Shown: one piece after another, positions 48,401-59,000 of the stretch | Layout: every line of letters begins with the position of its first letter | How positions within the stretch are numbered: position 1 is the first letter of the stretch | From: Persicaria tinctoria | Taxonomy: Eukaryota; Streptophyta; Magnoliopsida; Caryophyllales; Polygonaceae | Length of the DNA: 64,000 bases | Direction of reading: 5' to 3' | Assembly: GCA_037127255.1 (NCBI GenBank) | Contig: JBANSL010000004.1 | Location: forward strand, 85,022,627 to 85,086,626 | Notes under the pieces: model-generated | The model's database searches: none | What the model saw: the letters and a program-made list of their open reading frames with translations, nothing else | Told to the model about the DNA's origin: nothing | Position numbers and translations under genes: made by a program

Positions 48401-48755
48401 TTGTAACAAATTTAATTTAAATACAATAGTTGAAATTACGAGTAACATTGTTCTTTAAATGTAACATTATTTGTTATAGGTAATATATTTAATTAAAGGT
48501 AACAAACCTCAAAAAGGTAACATATATTCTAAAATGTAACATTTGAATAAAATGTAATAGCTTTGTTATCAAATGTAACACTTAATATTGCTAATGAAAC
48601 AATGTTACTTTAGGAAATAAAAAGTGTTACATTAGGGCAAATGCAACGGCCGCAAATGTAATCCCTAAAAAGTGTTACCTTTTCCCCTAATGTAACATAT
48701 TTTAGTGATAATGTAATGTATTTGGGTGTTACATTAGAGGCTTATATGTAGTAGT

Positions 48756-50302
48756 CCACCTACAAGGCTGCTATTTCTGGAGATGTGTCAGCACAGTGGC
48801 TTGCAGCAATGGGAGAAGAGATGGAGTCTCTTCAGAAGAATCAAACTTGAGAGCTTGTCAAATTGCCTGCTGATAGGAAGGTGATTACTTGCAAATGGGT
48901 CTTCAGGAAGAAGGAAAGACTATCAGCTACTTAGGGTATTAAGTACAAAGCACGAGTAGTTGCAAGAGGTTTCAATCAGCGAGAGGGAGTAGACTACAAT
49001 GAGATTTTCTCACCAGTGGTCAGACATACTTCTATCAGGGTGCTACTAGCAATGGTTGCACATCAGGATTTGGATCTTGAGCAACTAGATGTGAAGACAG
49101 CTTTCCTGCATGGAGAGTTGGAGGAGGAAATATACATGTCTCAGCCGGATGGTTTTCAGGTTCCTGGAAAAGAGAACCATGTTTGCAGACTGAAGAAGTC
49201 TTTGTATGGGATGAAACAGTCATCAAGGCAGTGGTACAAGCGATTTAATAGCTATATGGTGCAGCTGGGATACAACAGGAGTTCATATGATTGCTGTGTT
49301 TACCACAACAGTCTGGATGATGGTTCGCGTATTTACTTAGTATTGTACGTGGATGACATGTTGATTGCTGCTCAGAACAAGTCAGATATCCAGAAGCTGA
49401 AGGATTGTCTCAGTGCAGAGTTTGATATGAAAGATCTGGGTGCTGCTCGAAAGATTTTGGGAGTAGAGATCTATAGAGACAGGAAGCAGAGAAACCTCTT
49501 CTTATCTCAAGAAGGGTACATCAAGAAGATATTGAGCAGGTTTGGAATGTCTTCGGCTAAGTCTATAGATACTCCAATGGCGTCTAACGGCAAGCTGGGA
49601 ATGTACACACTTCAGACTGAGGAGGAGAAGGAGTACATGTCTAAGGTCCCTTATGCCAGCGCAGTGGGGAGTCTGATGTATGCTATGGTCTGCACTCGAC
49701 CAGATCTAGCATTTGCTGTTAGTGTGGTAAGCCGCTTTATGGTTCAGCCTGGGAAGGAACATTGGCAAGCTGTGAAGAGGATCTTCAGGTATCTCAGAGG
49801 CACCACTGATGTTGGTTTGTGCTATGGGAATGATACAGAGTGCTTGGTTGCTGGGTTTTCAGACTCTGATTATGTCGGCGATGTGGACAGTAGGAGATCG
49901 ATGACTGGCTATGTTTTCACTCTTGGGAGTTCTGTGGTGAGTTGGAAAGCAACTCTACAACCTACAGTCACTTTGTCTACCATAGAGGCAGAGTACATGG
50001 CGTTGACAGAAGCTGCTAAGGAGGGAATCTGGCTGAAAGGTTTGGTCAATGATCTAGGCCTACATCAGGATCAGGCTTTAGTGTATTGCGACAGCTTGAG
50101 TGCAATATGCTTAACCAAGGATCAAGTTCATCATGAGAAGACAAAGCACATTGATGTCAGGTACCATTTTCTGAGGAATGAGAAGAGAATCAGGGTGAAG
50201 AAGGTGGGAACTGCTGATAATCCCGCTGATATGTTCACTAAGCCAGTTCCAGAGAGCAAGTTCCAACATTGTTTGGACTTGCTTAATATCACCAGCTGTT
50301 GA
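48756..50302 (+). pseudogene. Copia reverse transcriptase and RNase H part
   Basis: Right-hand part of pol after the nested insertion. It begins TYKAAISGDVSAQWLAAMGE, then meets a TGA near 48850 (Trp expected in NQT-ELV) and a TAG near 48932; from 49016 the frame is open for 428 codons. RT motifs: [39 protein letters not shown] and the catalytic YVDD (49346 region). RNase H follows with [20 protein letters not shown] and the usual [12 protein letters not shown]. It ends LDLLNITSC and TGA at 50300-50302. The long intact stretch suggests fairly recent loss of function. Confidence 0.9.
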
Positions 50303-50403
50303 GTTGCCCTAAGGGGTAGTCTGGGTCCTTCTTCAAGGACCAATCTGAGGCAGAGAACGTCTGGGCACTTGTCATAGGTGCATCTGTTTATGAGATGATT
50401 CAA

Positions 50404-50418
50404 GTCAAGGTGGAGATT
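50404..50418 (+). other. Polypurine tract of Copia element
   Basis: AAGGTGGAGATT lies immediately before the TGTTAATG start of the 3' LTR, the usual plant Copia plus-strand primer tract. Confidence 0.8.
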
Positions 50419-50816
50419 TGTTAATGTGCCTTGAACGACTGTTGACCGGCGACGCATCGAGGGGTCCGGGGGGCTCCGGCGGTGGTCTCGCTGAGTCTCT
50501 TCATATACTCATGGAACGCCGACCTCTGTAACCTAATCGGGGGCTAGGGGGGCAGCGCCACCCCGCCTTTACGGTATGCAATGTTTATTGTAAACGGGCC
50601 TATCGTCTGTCTATTTTGGGCTTTTAGTCCATTGTCTGTTTAGGGTTCCATGAGTCTCTTCATATACTCATGGAACGCCGACCCCTGTAACCTTATCTGT
50701 TTTCGCTTCCTCTAATAAGAAATCTTGTTCTCTGCCCGTGGACGTAGGCAACACCTCGTTGCTGAACCACGTAAATCTCTGTGTTGTTCTTCGCTATTAT
50801 CGTTCTCGTTATAACA
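50419..50816 (+). repeat. 3' LTR of Copia element
   Basis: 398 bp, same ends as the 5' LTR. Its GC-rich third differs: part of the 5' LTR's G/C-rich block is missing, and a copy of the downstream phrase (GAGTCTCTTCATATACTCAT to TGTAACCTAATC, about 50493-50538) has been placed in its stead, so that phrase occurs twice in this LTR (again near 50652). Outside this block the LTRs are nearly identical. Confidence 0.92.
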
Positions 50817-50821
50817 ACATG
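50817..50821. repeat. Target-site duplication of Copia element, right
   Basis: ACATG directly after the 3' LTR, identical to 38681-38685. Confidence 0.9.
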
Positions 50822-51148
50822 GATTAACTTATACTATGTAGCTCACGCTCTTCCTAACTCTCAAAAAATATAAAGTGTTTACAATAGGAGGAAAAGAAGA
50901 ACTGTAGACAGTAGACGACAATTGAAACTGGAGGAGCGTTTTTTATCGCAGAGAAGGCTTGGTGAAAAGAAGAACTGTTGCTGCTGATTTTGTTCCCAGA
51001 TCTCAACAAACCAACGGCAATTTCAATTTTTAATTGCGGGGAACGTTCTGGATTTCTGGTTTAATTGTTGGGTTGTTAATCAATTATTCATCTCGATCAG
51101 CTCAGTTCATGAATTTTTTTACTTTAAAATCCGATTGGCATAGGTAAT

Positions 51149-51466
51149 GGGTGTGTTTGGTAAAATGGTAGCTGTTGGAGGAGCTGAAGCTGTTGGGTCG
51201 CTGAAGCTGTTGGATTATTTGACTTAAATATATGTTAATAAGCTAGTACAGTGTTTGGTAAACCTAGCTGTTAGGGTAGCTGTTAAAAACTTGTGAATAA
51301 AAAACCAAAAGCTCCGAAAAGCTTGGGTGAATAGATGTTGAAAAGCTTAGATTTCAAAAGCTTTCAAAAGCTAATTAAACTGCAATCTTATATTTATTTC
51401 ATTTAAGACTATAGAATATCAAAACCGAAAGCTCTGAAAAGCTACTTGTCTTTGCCAAACATACCC
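51149..51466. mobile_element. MITE with GGGTRTGTTTGG inverted ends
   Basis: 318 bp starting GGGTGTGTTTGGTAAAA and ending TTTGCCAAACATACCC, complementary with a few mismatches, flanked by AAT on both sides (51146-51148, 51467-51469). It is absent from both related spacer copies (near 52585 and 63620), which proves insertion. The body repeats AAAAGCT phrases. The end sequence suits PIF/Harbinger or hAT; a 3-bp duplication favours the former. Confidence 0.75.
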
Positions 51467-52627
51467 AATATTGAAGGGAGTTGCGTACTACAATACAATT
51501 ATAGATAGATTGATGGATCAATGAATTGTTTGATAGAGAAAGGTGAATTAATTAAGTTGGATTGCAATTTGCAGCCCCCCACTTCACCCCAATTGTCAAG
51601 GAGAGTAGCATCAAGTTTCCAACTTTAATGTACGTAGGACCGATTGTTTACTACTGACTAGCAAATAGGGTTGATAAAAGGATTGTTTTGACTGGCTCAA
51701 ATCTTGATATTTATTCACACACAAAAAAAATCTTGATATTTATGATACTCTTATCCTAAACATCCTCCATTATCACATCATCTGAATTCAAATTTATTGG
51801 TTTTCAAACTTTAATGTATGTGGGACCAATTTGAAGAATTGAGTATTTAAAGTAAAATAACAATAATGTAAATACTCTAGAAGGGGGTTGACAAGAGTAT
51901 GAAATCTTTTCGCAAAGTGTTCAGCAACAGCAACTTTAAGAGCTTGATATCGAATCTCAAGGCCTTAAACTCCTCTTTAGGTGTCTGCAGTGTTCTTACA
52001 AAAACAATCAATTAAAATAAAAATGTGAAAGTAATAAATAACACTTAACTTGTTAACGAAGTTTGACTCTAAACCAGCTCACGTTTTCGCTTAGGGTTAT
52101 CCAACCCGTAGAATTCAAACAACTTTTATTTCTCTTTCCTTATGAGTTCTAGATACAAACTAGAAGAACTTCCTCTTCCCGAAGCCTACCTCGCTTCTAT
52201 CTAGTCAACCCAAGATACCGAGAAATAAAAGTCCTCTTTGCCACACCGAAGTGTGATACATTTGAGTATATGATACTCTTAGTATGACAGGGATTAACTT
52301 ATACTATGTAGCTCACGTTCTTCCTAACTCTCAAAAAATATAAAGTGTTTACAATAGGAGGAAAAGAAGAACTGTAGACAGTAGACGACAATTGAAACTG
52401 GAGGAGCGATTTTGATCGCACAGAAAGCTTGGTGAAGATGTGTATTGATAAGTGCATCCTTCTTCTATTTTTATAGTCTCACGCCTCTTCTGTTGCTGCT
52501 GATTTTGTTCCCAGATCTTATCAACAAACCAACGGCAATTTCAATTGGGAACGTTCTGGATTTCTGGTTTAATTGTTGGGTTGTTAGAGAAAGGTGAATT
52601 AATTAAGTTGGATTGCAATTTGTAGCC

Positions 52628-52735
52628 CGCTTGAATTTGTAAATAAAGAGCGGTCATATCCGGGTTTCGAACTAGGGATCTTTAAGGGTACTATCCGCAA
52701 GTCCTTTCTAGTATTCTGGAATAATTTGCAGCACC
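52628..52735 (-). repeat. SINE-like insert
   Basis: Diverged second copy of the block in the DUF599 copy B intron (25350-25440), with AGAGCGGTCATATCCGGGTT on the plus strand and a decayed B-box on the minus strand. It is absent from spacer unit 1 at the corresponding place, so it arrived after the tandem duplication. Confidence 0.5.
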
Positions 52736-53399
52736 CCACTTTACCCCAATTGTCAAGGAGAGTAGCATCAAGTTTCCAACTTTAATGTATGTAGGACCGA
52801 TTGTTTACTACTGACTAGCAAATAGAGTTGATAAAAGGATTGTTTTGACTGGCTCAAATCTTGATATTTATTCACACCAAAAAAAAATTCTTGATATTTA
52901 TGATACTCTTATCCTAAACACCCTCCATCATCACATCATCTCAATTCAAATTTATTGGGTTTCAAATTTTAATGTATGTGGGACCAATTTGAAGAATCGA
53001 GTATTTAAAGTAAATAACAATAATATAAATACGTACTATTTTCGCAAAGTAAATAATAATAATGTAAATACATACTCTAGAAGAGGGGTCGAATAGAGTA
53101 TGAAATTTTTTCGCAAAGTGTTCAGTAACAACAACTTTAAGGGTTTGATATCGAATTTCAAGTCCTTGAACTCCTCTTTAAGTGTCTTGAGATGACTGCA
53201 ATGTCCTTACAAAAATAATCAGTTAAAATAAAAATGTGAAAGTAATAAATAACACTTGTCATATACAATTATCTCCCACCCAAAAAAAATTGTCAAATAC
53301 AATTATCGTATGTATATAGATTATATCAGGAATCTATACATATATGAATCTATACATGGACACCGCATCTCTAATATATGAAAATATACATATATACAT

Positions 53400-55536
53400 G
53401 AACATCTCTATCTATCTATATATTTTATTTGACTGACAAAAATATAAATATAAAATATTTTATAGTCATACTTATCAAAAATATTAATAGATAAATATGT
53501 AGAATTTGATAAATGCTATTTTAAATTAATAAAATAATATGTTGTCATAATATATATATTATACATATAGTAAAACCGATGCATAACGTCATACGTGGCG
53601 CGTTGTGGTTGATTTTAGGGGGGGAATCATATGTGACGCGTTGTGAGTGATTCTAGGAAAAAAATAAAATAAAACAATATGTTATCATAGTTTATAGAAA
53701 GTTATATAAAACACAATCTATATATGTGTGTGTGTGTTTATATTTTAGTTGATTGACATAAATATAAATATAAATTATTTAGTAGTCATACTTACCAAAA
53801 ATATTAATAGATAAATATGTAGAAGTAGTAGTAGTATTTGATAAGTAATATTTTATTTATATCTAGATTATTTTTTGGTGGAAAAAGTTATTTATATCAA
53901 AATTAATTATTTAATAATTGTTATTTTATTTATATCTATATTATTTTTTAGACCAAAATAATTTATCAAAAATTAATAAAATAATATGTTATCATAGTTT
54001 ATAGAAAGTTATATAAAGTGCAATCTATCTATATATATTTATATTTTAGTTGATTAACATAAATATAAATATAAATTATTTCGTAGTCATACTTACCAAA
54101 AAATATTAATAGATAAATATGTAGTATTTAGACCTGTCAAAACACAACCCGACCCGGTGACCCTACCCGAACGACCCGAACCGGCCCGGAAATTTTGACC
54201 CGATTTTTTTTTTCGACCCGAACCCGAAAAAACCCGAAATTTTCTGGGTAAACTGGGTTTCGACCCGGTGGCCCGATTGATCCGATAATTTTGACCCGAT
54301 TTACCCGATTGACCCGGTGACCCGGTTGATTTATAATTATATATAATTAATTTTTTTATATATATAATTAAAATTTATCACAAAATTATCAAATCTTGAT
54401 TTTTTTAATTTAAAATTTTTTTTTGACAAACCCGAAATCAACCCAAAATGACCGGTCAAACCCGAGTTCGAGTCAACCCGAAAATACCCCAAACCCGTTT
54501 TACCCGAAACCCGAAGTGACCCGACACGAACCCGACCCGAATGACTCGTTTGACAGGTCTAGTAGATTAGAAAAAATATTAGAAAAAGCAATATTAAAAT
54601 ATTTAAAAAAAACAGTTATCGATTAAATTATATGAGTATTTGGAGAGAATCTAAATAAAAGATATTTAGATTTTTAATAATCCATCAAACTAATTTTATT
54701 TATATTTATAATATTTTTTGGTGAAAAAATTATTTATATTTAGATTATTATTATTTTATTTATTGACATCTATTTAAATTATTTATAATATTATATTAAT
54801 GTATTCTCCGTACACGAGACGTGACCTACACTAGTTTATATATATAAAGGTATATAATCAACCATCTATCTATCTATGTATTTTTGTTGATTGATAAAAA
54901 TAAAAATATAAAATATTTCATAGTCATACTTACCAAAAATATTAATAGATAAATATGTAGTATTTGTTAAGTGTTATTTTATTTATATCTAGATTATTTT
55001 TTCATAAAACAAAATTATTTATATGAAAATAATTATTTAATAATAATTATTTTTATTTATATCTATATTATTTTTTGAACCTAAAAATATATATAAAAAA
55101 TATTATGTAGCCACAATCCATCTATGCATAATTATTTTAGTAAACTAACATACTGTAATAAATATATCATATATTTTTTATAAAAAAATATTTTAAAAAA
55201 TCAGTTATCTATTAAATTACATAAGATTCAATTAATGGTAGATTAGAAAAAAACCTTTTACCTTATAAATGTGAAATTAGTTGATATTTTTAGAGAATCT
55301 AGATAAAAGATACGGAGTATTTAGATTATATTTAAACGATCGAACTAATTTTATTTATATCTATATTTTTTTTTGGTGGAAAAAATATTTACATTTAGAT
55401 TATTGTTATTTTATTTATTGGACACCGAAAAATATTTATATTTAGATTATTATTATTTTATTTATTGGAATCTATCTAAATTATTTAAAATATTATATTA
55501 ATGTATTCTCCGTGCACGGGACGGGGCCTACACTAG
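53400..55536 (+). repeat. Cluster of AT-rich Helitron-like copies
   Basis: The phrase TAGTCATACTTACCAAAAAT followed by AGATAAATATGTAG recurs at about 53462, 53788, 54083 and 54925. Likely element starts (TC after A, e.g. TCTATCTATCTATG at 54865; TCTATCTATATATA at 54024) and ends (CTAG before T, at 54834 and 55536, each preceded by a hairpin-capable CCGTGCACGG-type stretch) fit non-autonomous Helitrons lying head to tail, for example 54024-54834 and 54865-55536. No Rep/helicase. A hAT-like MITE is nested in one copy. Confidence 0.5.
54129..54561. mobile_element. hAT-like MITE with CCCGACCCG-rich body, nested in Helitron-like repeat
   Basis: 433 bp with inverted ends TAGACCTGTCAAA...TTTGACAGGTCTA and imperfect 8-bp flanks GTAGTATT/GTAGATTA. 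Outer thirds are built from CCCGACCCGA-type phrases and the centre is AT-rich, the same plan as the element at 37699-38419 but with different end sequences. No frame. Confidence 0.65.
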
Positions 55537-56030
55537 TATTAAATACTCCGTATATATTAGTTGACGAGAATTAATTATAGAAAGGGGAGGCAAAGAGAGA
55601 AAATCTAATATTCTATTAGATGTTGATGTAAATATATCCTGAGTAAACATAAATTTATATAAAATTTGAAACTTTGGTACGAGAATATAATTTTATTACA
55701 CTATGAAATATTCAAATTTATAATTTTACTAAATTATTATTCAAATAAATAATAAATGAATATTTACACTTTTTGAAATGAATATTCTATATATTGACTA
55801 ATTACATTTAATTACAGAAATGACTAATTACATTTAATTACAGGATCTTATATTATTGCATTCACATGGGCCGGGGGAGACTCATCTAGTATAGTCCTTT
55901 CCTTTCCTACTACTATTTAACATTCCATCACCCCTTCGTTGATTTTCTACAGCTTAAGCAAACTTTATCCGCACCCTTTCCATCTATTGTAATTGAATCC
56001 CTTTCTAGCTCTCAAAAACATCCTCCAACA
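55537..56030 (+). promoter_or_regulatory. Upstream region of the NLR gene
   Basis: AT-rich spacer immediately after the Helitron-like block. It changes near 55880 to a C/T-rich leader, and 55960-56030 reads as a plausible 5' UTR. TACTATTTAACATTCC (55911) could serve as a weak TATA region. The short distance means the NLR promoter may include transposon-derived sequence. Confidence 0.4.
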
Positions 56031-59000
56031 ATGACTGAGGTTGCTGCTTTGGCCTCCATTGCGAAAGCCGCCCTCCAAACATTCAGCTCCCTTGCCAAAG
56101 ATGAGCTCCTCCTTCTCTGGAACTCCCAGAAGGAGCTCAAAAAGCTTGAAGATACCATTAATACCCTCACCAACATCGCCTACGACGCCGACGCCGATGG
56201 GAGAGAAACCAAGGGCCGTACCGTGAAGGACTTCCTGTCCAGGATGAGGAATGCCATGTACGATGCTGAAGACTTGTTCGATGGATTGACCGCCCAAGCC
56301 ATACGCAAGAGGACCACTGGTGGCAATAAGTTCACCAAAGAGGTACGCCTGTTCTTCTCTGAATCGAACCAGCTGGGTGCCATTTTTAAGAGTCGTAAGA
56401 CCGCTCATGCGGTCAAGTCCATTAGGGAATCCCTAGATGCCCTTAAGAACGATATGAAGTTCAATGTCCTTATACCAGATACAAGTGCACAACAACCAGT
56501 TGATAGTGTTGTGAGTCATTCTGTTGTGCTTGAGGAGGAAGTAATTGGAAGAGATGAGGATAGGGATCGTATACTCAATATGTTAGATGCAGGAGAGATA
56601 TCTAATAACAAAAGCCTTTCTGTTATCGCAATCATTGGGTTTGGTGGATTGGGGAAAACCACTTTAGCAAAATATGTGTATAATCATGAGCGTGTGAAAC
56701 ATGATTTTGATGTGCACCTTTGGGTTTGTATGAAAGACCTCTCAAATCTAGAGCAAGTCCTGATAAAAATCATAGGGCCTTATCAAAAGGGAGACCACTC
56801 CGCCTCTTCTGATGTAGATATGCTGTTGCAGGAGCTAAAAAGGAAAATTAGTGGGAAAAAATATTTACTCGTTCTGGATGATGTTTGGGATGTAACTACT
56901 GGAAATTGGGAAGCATTGAAAGGGGCCCTTAGAAATGGCAGTACTGAAGAAGGTAGTAAAGTTATAGTCACAACACGATCTAGAGAAGTTGCCAATTGTC
57001 TAGAAGCGTCAAATCGTACTGTTGATCTAGCGGTGTTGTCTGACAAGAGTGCATGGTCTTTGTTTGTAAAAAATGCATTCGTTAGCGAGGAGGAACTTAG
57101 AAATAATTCAGTATTAGAGCCCCTTGGGAAGGAGATTGTGTGTAAGTGTGGAAACCTTCCGCTTGCTGTGAAAATTGTTGGAAGCCTTCTTCGAGGGAAA
57201 AAAAAGGATTATGGAACATGGTCAAATTTTTTAAATAATGATCTTAAAAGGAATATTGTAATGCCTGCTGATGGGAGTGATGATAGTATCAAAGATGTTC
57301 TGACGATTAGCTATAATCATCTCCTTTCAAATTTGAAGATGTGTTTTGCTTATTGTTCCCTCTTCCCAAAAGACTACAGATTTGATAAAGATGAGCTAGT
57401 TCGTTTATGGATAGCTCAAGGTTTTATTAAGCTTGATAATGGGCAAACCTTGGAGAAAGAGGGAGAATACTTTTTCCGCTTGGTTGAAAGATGCTTCTTC
57501 CAAGAGGTAAAACAGAAGCCATATAAGCCATGGTTTGAATTTATGGGAGATGATTCTGATGAAAATGCTCGCTATGGAAAAATTGCTAAAATGCATGATT
57601 TATTACATGATATGGCAACAGATGTTGCTAAAGCAGAGTGTGCTTTGATTGATAGGGGTTCTATTGTCAATAGGGATGAGAGGGACAATCTTCGTCACAT
57701 CTCCATTAGTTGTGAGGTTGATAATTCTTTTGACTATTGCAGTCTAGCTTCTGATCCAAAGAGAGTGAGAACCCTTATAATTCATTCTGAAAAACACTTT
57801 GATGACTTTGGTAAGAAAAGAGTTGTAAACCTGTTGCTGTTGAGCAGATTTAGAATGCTACGTGTGTTGCACCTGTCATGGTCGAGGGTTGAAAACATCG
57901 AGTCTATTGGAGAATTGACCTACTTGAGATATCTCGACCTTTCTCACAATAACGAGCTAGTACACCTCCCAGATTCAATTTGTAAGCTTCACCAGTTGAT
58001 GATCCTTGTACTTGTGAATTGTAGCCGCCTTGAGGGTCTGCCTCCCAAAATAGAGAAGTTAGTGAGCTTAACACAACTCTATATACATGGATGTGAGAGG
58101 TTGGGGTCTATTCCGTCAGGATTGACAGCTTTGACCTCCCTTGTTAAGCTGGATAGACTTATTGTGCATCATCAAACGGGGGGTTTGAGATATTTACAAG
58201 AACTTGATAACTTGCTCGGGATTTTGACAATTGAGCTTCCAGAAGAAGGATGGTTGGATGCCGTTGAAGATGCAGGAAAAGCAAACATGTCGAGGAAGCT
58301 CAAACTAAGTGGGATGGTGATAAAGGGGACACATCAGAGGAAGCACAGATGGCTGGCTGTTGGTGATTATGGTCGGATTCCTACTATAAAGATGGACAAA
58401 GATGAAGCAAAAGCAGTGTTGGATGCCCTTAAGCCGCACACAAATCTTGAATATTTGAAAATTAAAAAGTATGAGGGGGAGATACTTTCAAGTTGGGTCG
58501 GCACCCTTCGGTATGTCACCGAGCTCCATATTGATAAATGTAATCAGATGGAGTACTTGTTGGATGATGTAAGTGATTTCCCGTCTTTAAAACAAATTAC
58601 CCTTAAGAGTCTTCCCAATCTGAAAGGTTGGTGGAGACAAGTAGTTGAAGAGATGAGATGGCCTTGCTTTAGCAAAGTTTCATCGGTTCATGTATGTTTC
58701 TGTCCAAAGCTCAAAGGACAAATGCCTCTATTTGAGGAAGTTGAAGATTTAGAACTTTCAAGCGTTGATATGGAATTGGTAACAGAGTTGCTGAATCGGA
58801 GAAATAACAATCTGCGGAATTTGAGGCTTTGGGGCATTGCCGATCTAGTGTCCGTGCCGGAGGGATGGTTACAACACCTTAATCAGCTGCAGGAATTAGT
58901 GATCGATGGGTGTGGTAGCCTGGAGTGGGTATCTTGTCGGGGGTTGGCACATCTAACTGCCCTCAAAAAGTTGAGATTATACGATGGTGAAATAACCGAC

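Larger units (their letters stand above)
41546..48755. mobile_element. CACTA-like non-autonomous element nested in Copia pol
   Basis: Exact 14-bp inverted ends ACTACTACATATAA (41546-41559) and TTATATGTAGTAGT (48742-48755). With one more base the left end reads CACTA. Host sequence resumes in frame: ..GATGCTCCGTC before and CCACCTACAAGG after join into the conserved Copia phrase Asp-Ala-Pro-Ser-Thr-Tyr-Lys. A 3-bp GTC duplication is compatible, but its right copy overlaps the inverted end. Both subterminal regions (41566-41760 and 48400-48740) are packed with TGTAACA/TGTTACA variants in both directions, as in CACTA/En-Spm elements. No transposase was recognised in the ~7.2 kb. The interior carries a Mutator-like element and host-gene fragments. 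Confidence 0.7.
38686..50816 (+). mobile_element. Ty1/Copia LTR retrotransposon, inactive, with nested insertion
   Basis: Complete outline: 5' LTR, primer-binding site, gag, protease, integrase, reverse transcriptase and RNase H, purine-rich tract, 3' LTR, and a perfect 5-bp target duplication ACATG. The domain order (integrase before reverse transcriptase) fixes the Copia class; the RT phrases ([20 protein letters not shown]) suggest a Tork/Tnt1-like lineage. Without the 7.2 kb nested element it would be about 4.9 kb. The polyprotein is broken by at least four stop codons and one frameshift, and the LTRs differ from each other, so it cannot be autonomous now. Confidence 0.95.
50822..53260. 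repeat. Tandemly duplicated spacer unit, about 1.4 kb, two copies
   Basis: Unit 1 (50822-51940, with 38428-38685 as its left part before the Copia insertion) and unit 2 (51940-53140) share long phrases in the same order: GGATTAACTTATACTATGTA, GGAGGAAAAGAAGAACTGTA, CCAACGGCAATTTCAAT, GGAGAGTAGCATCAAGTTTC and TGATATTTATGATACTCTTA. A partial third start is at 53130-53250. Unit 1 carries a MITE (51149-51466), and unit 2 a SINE-like insert (52628-52735). No coding sequence is supported. A related piece follows the WAT1 pseudogene (63560-63830). Confidence 0.8.

Noticed and set aside
41546..48755. Interior of the CACTA-like element as one host gene
   Set aside because: Exon-like islands come in different styles, no continuous frame can be spliced, and the borders are transposon ends inside Copia pol.
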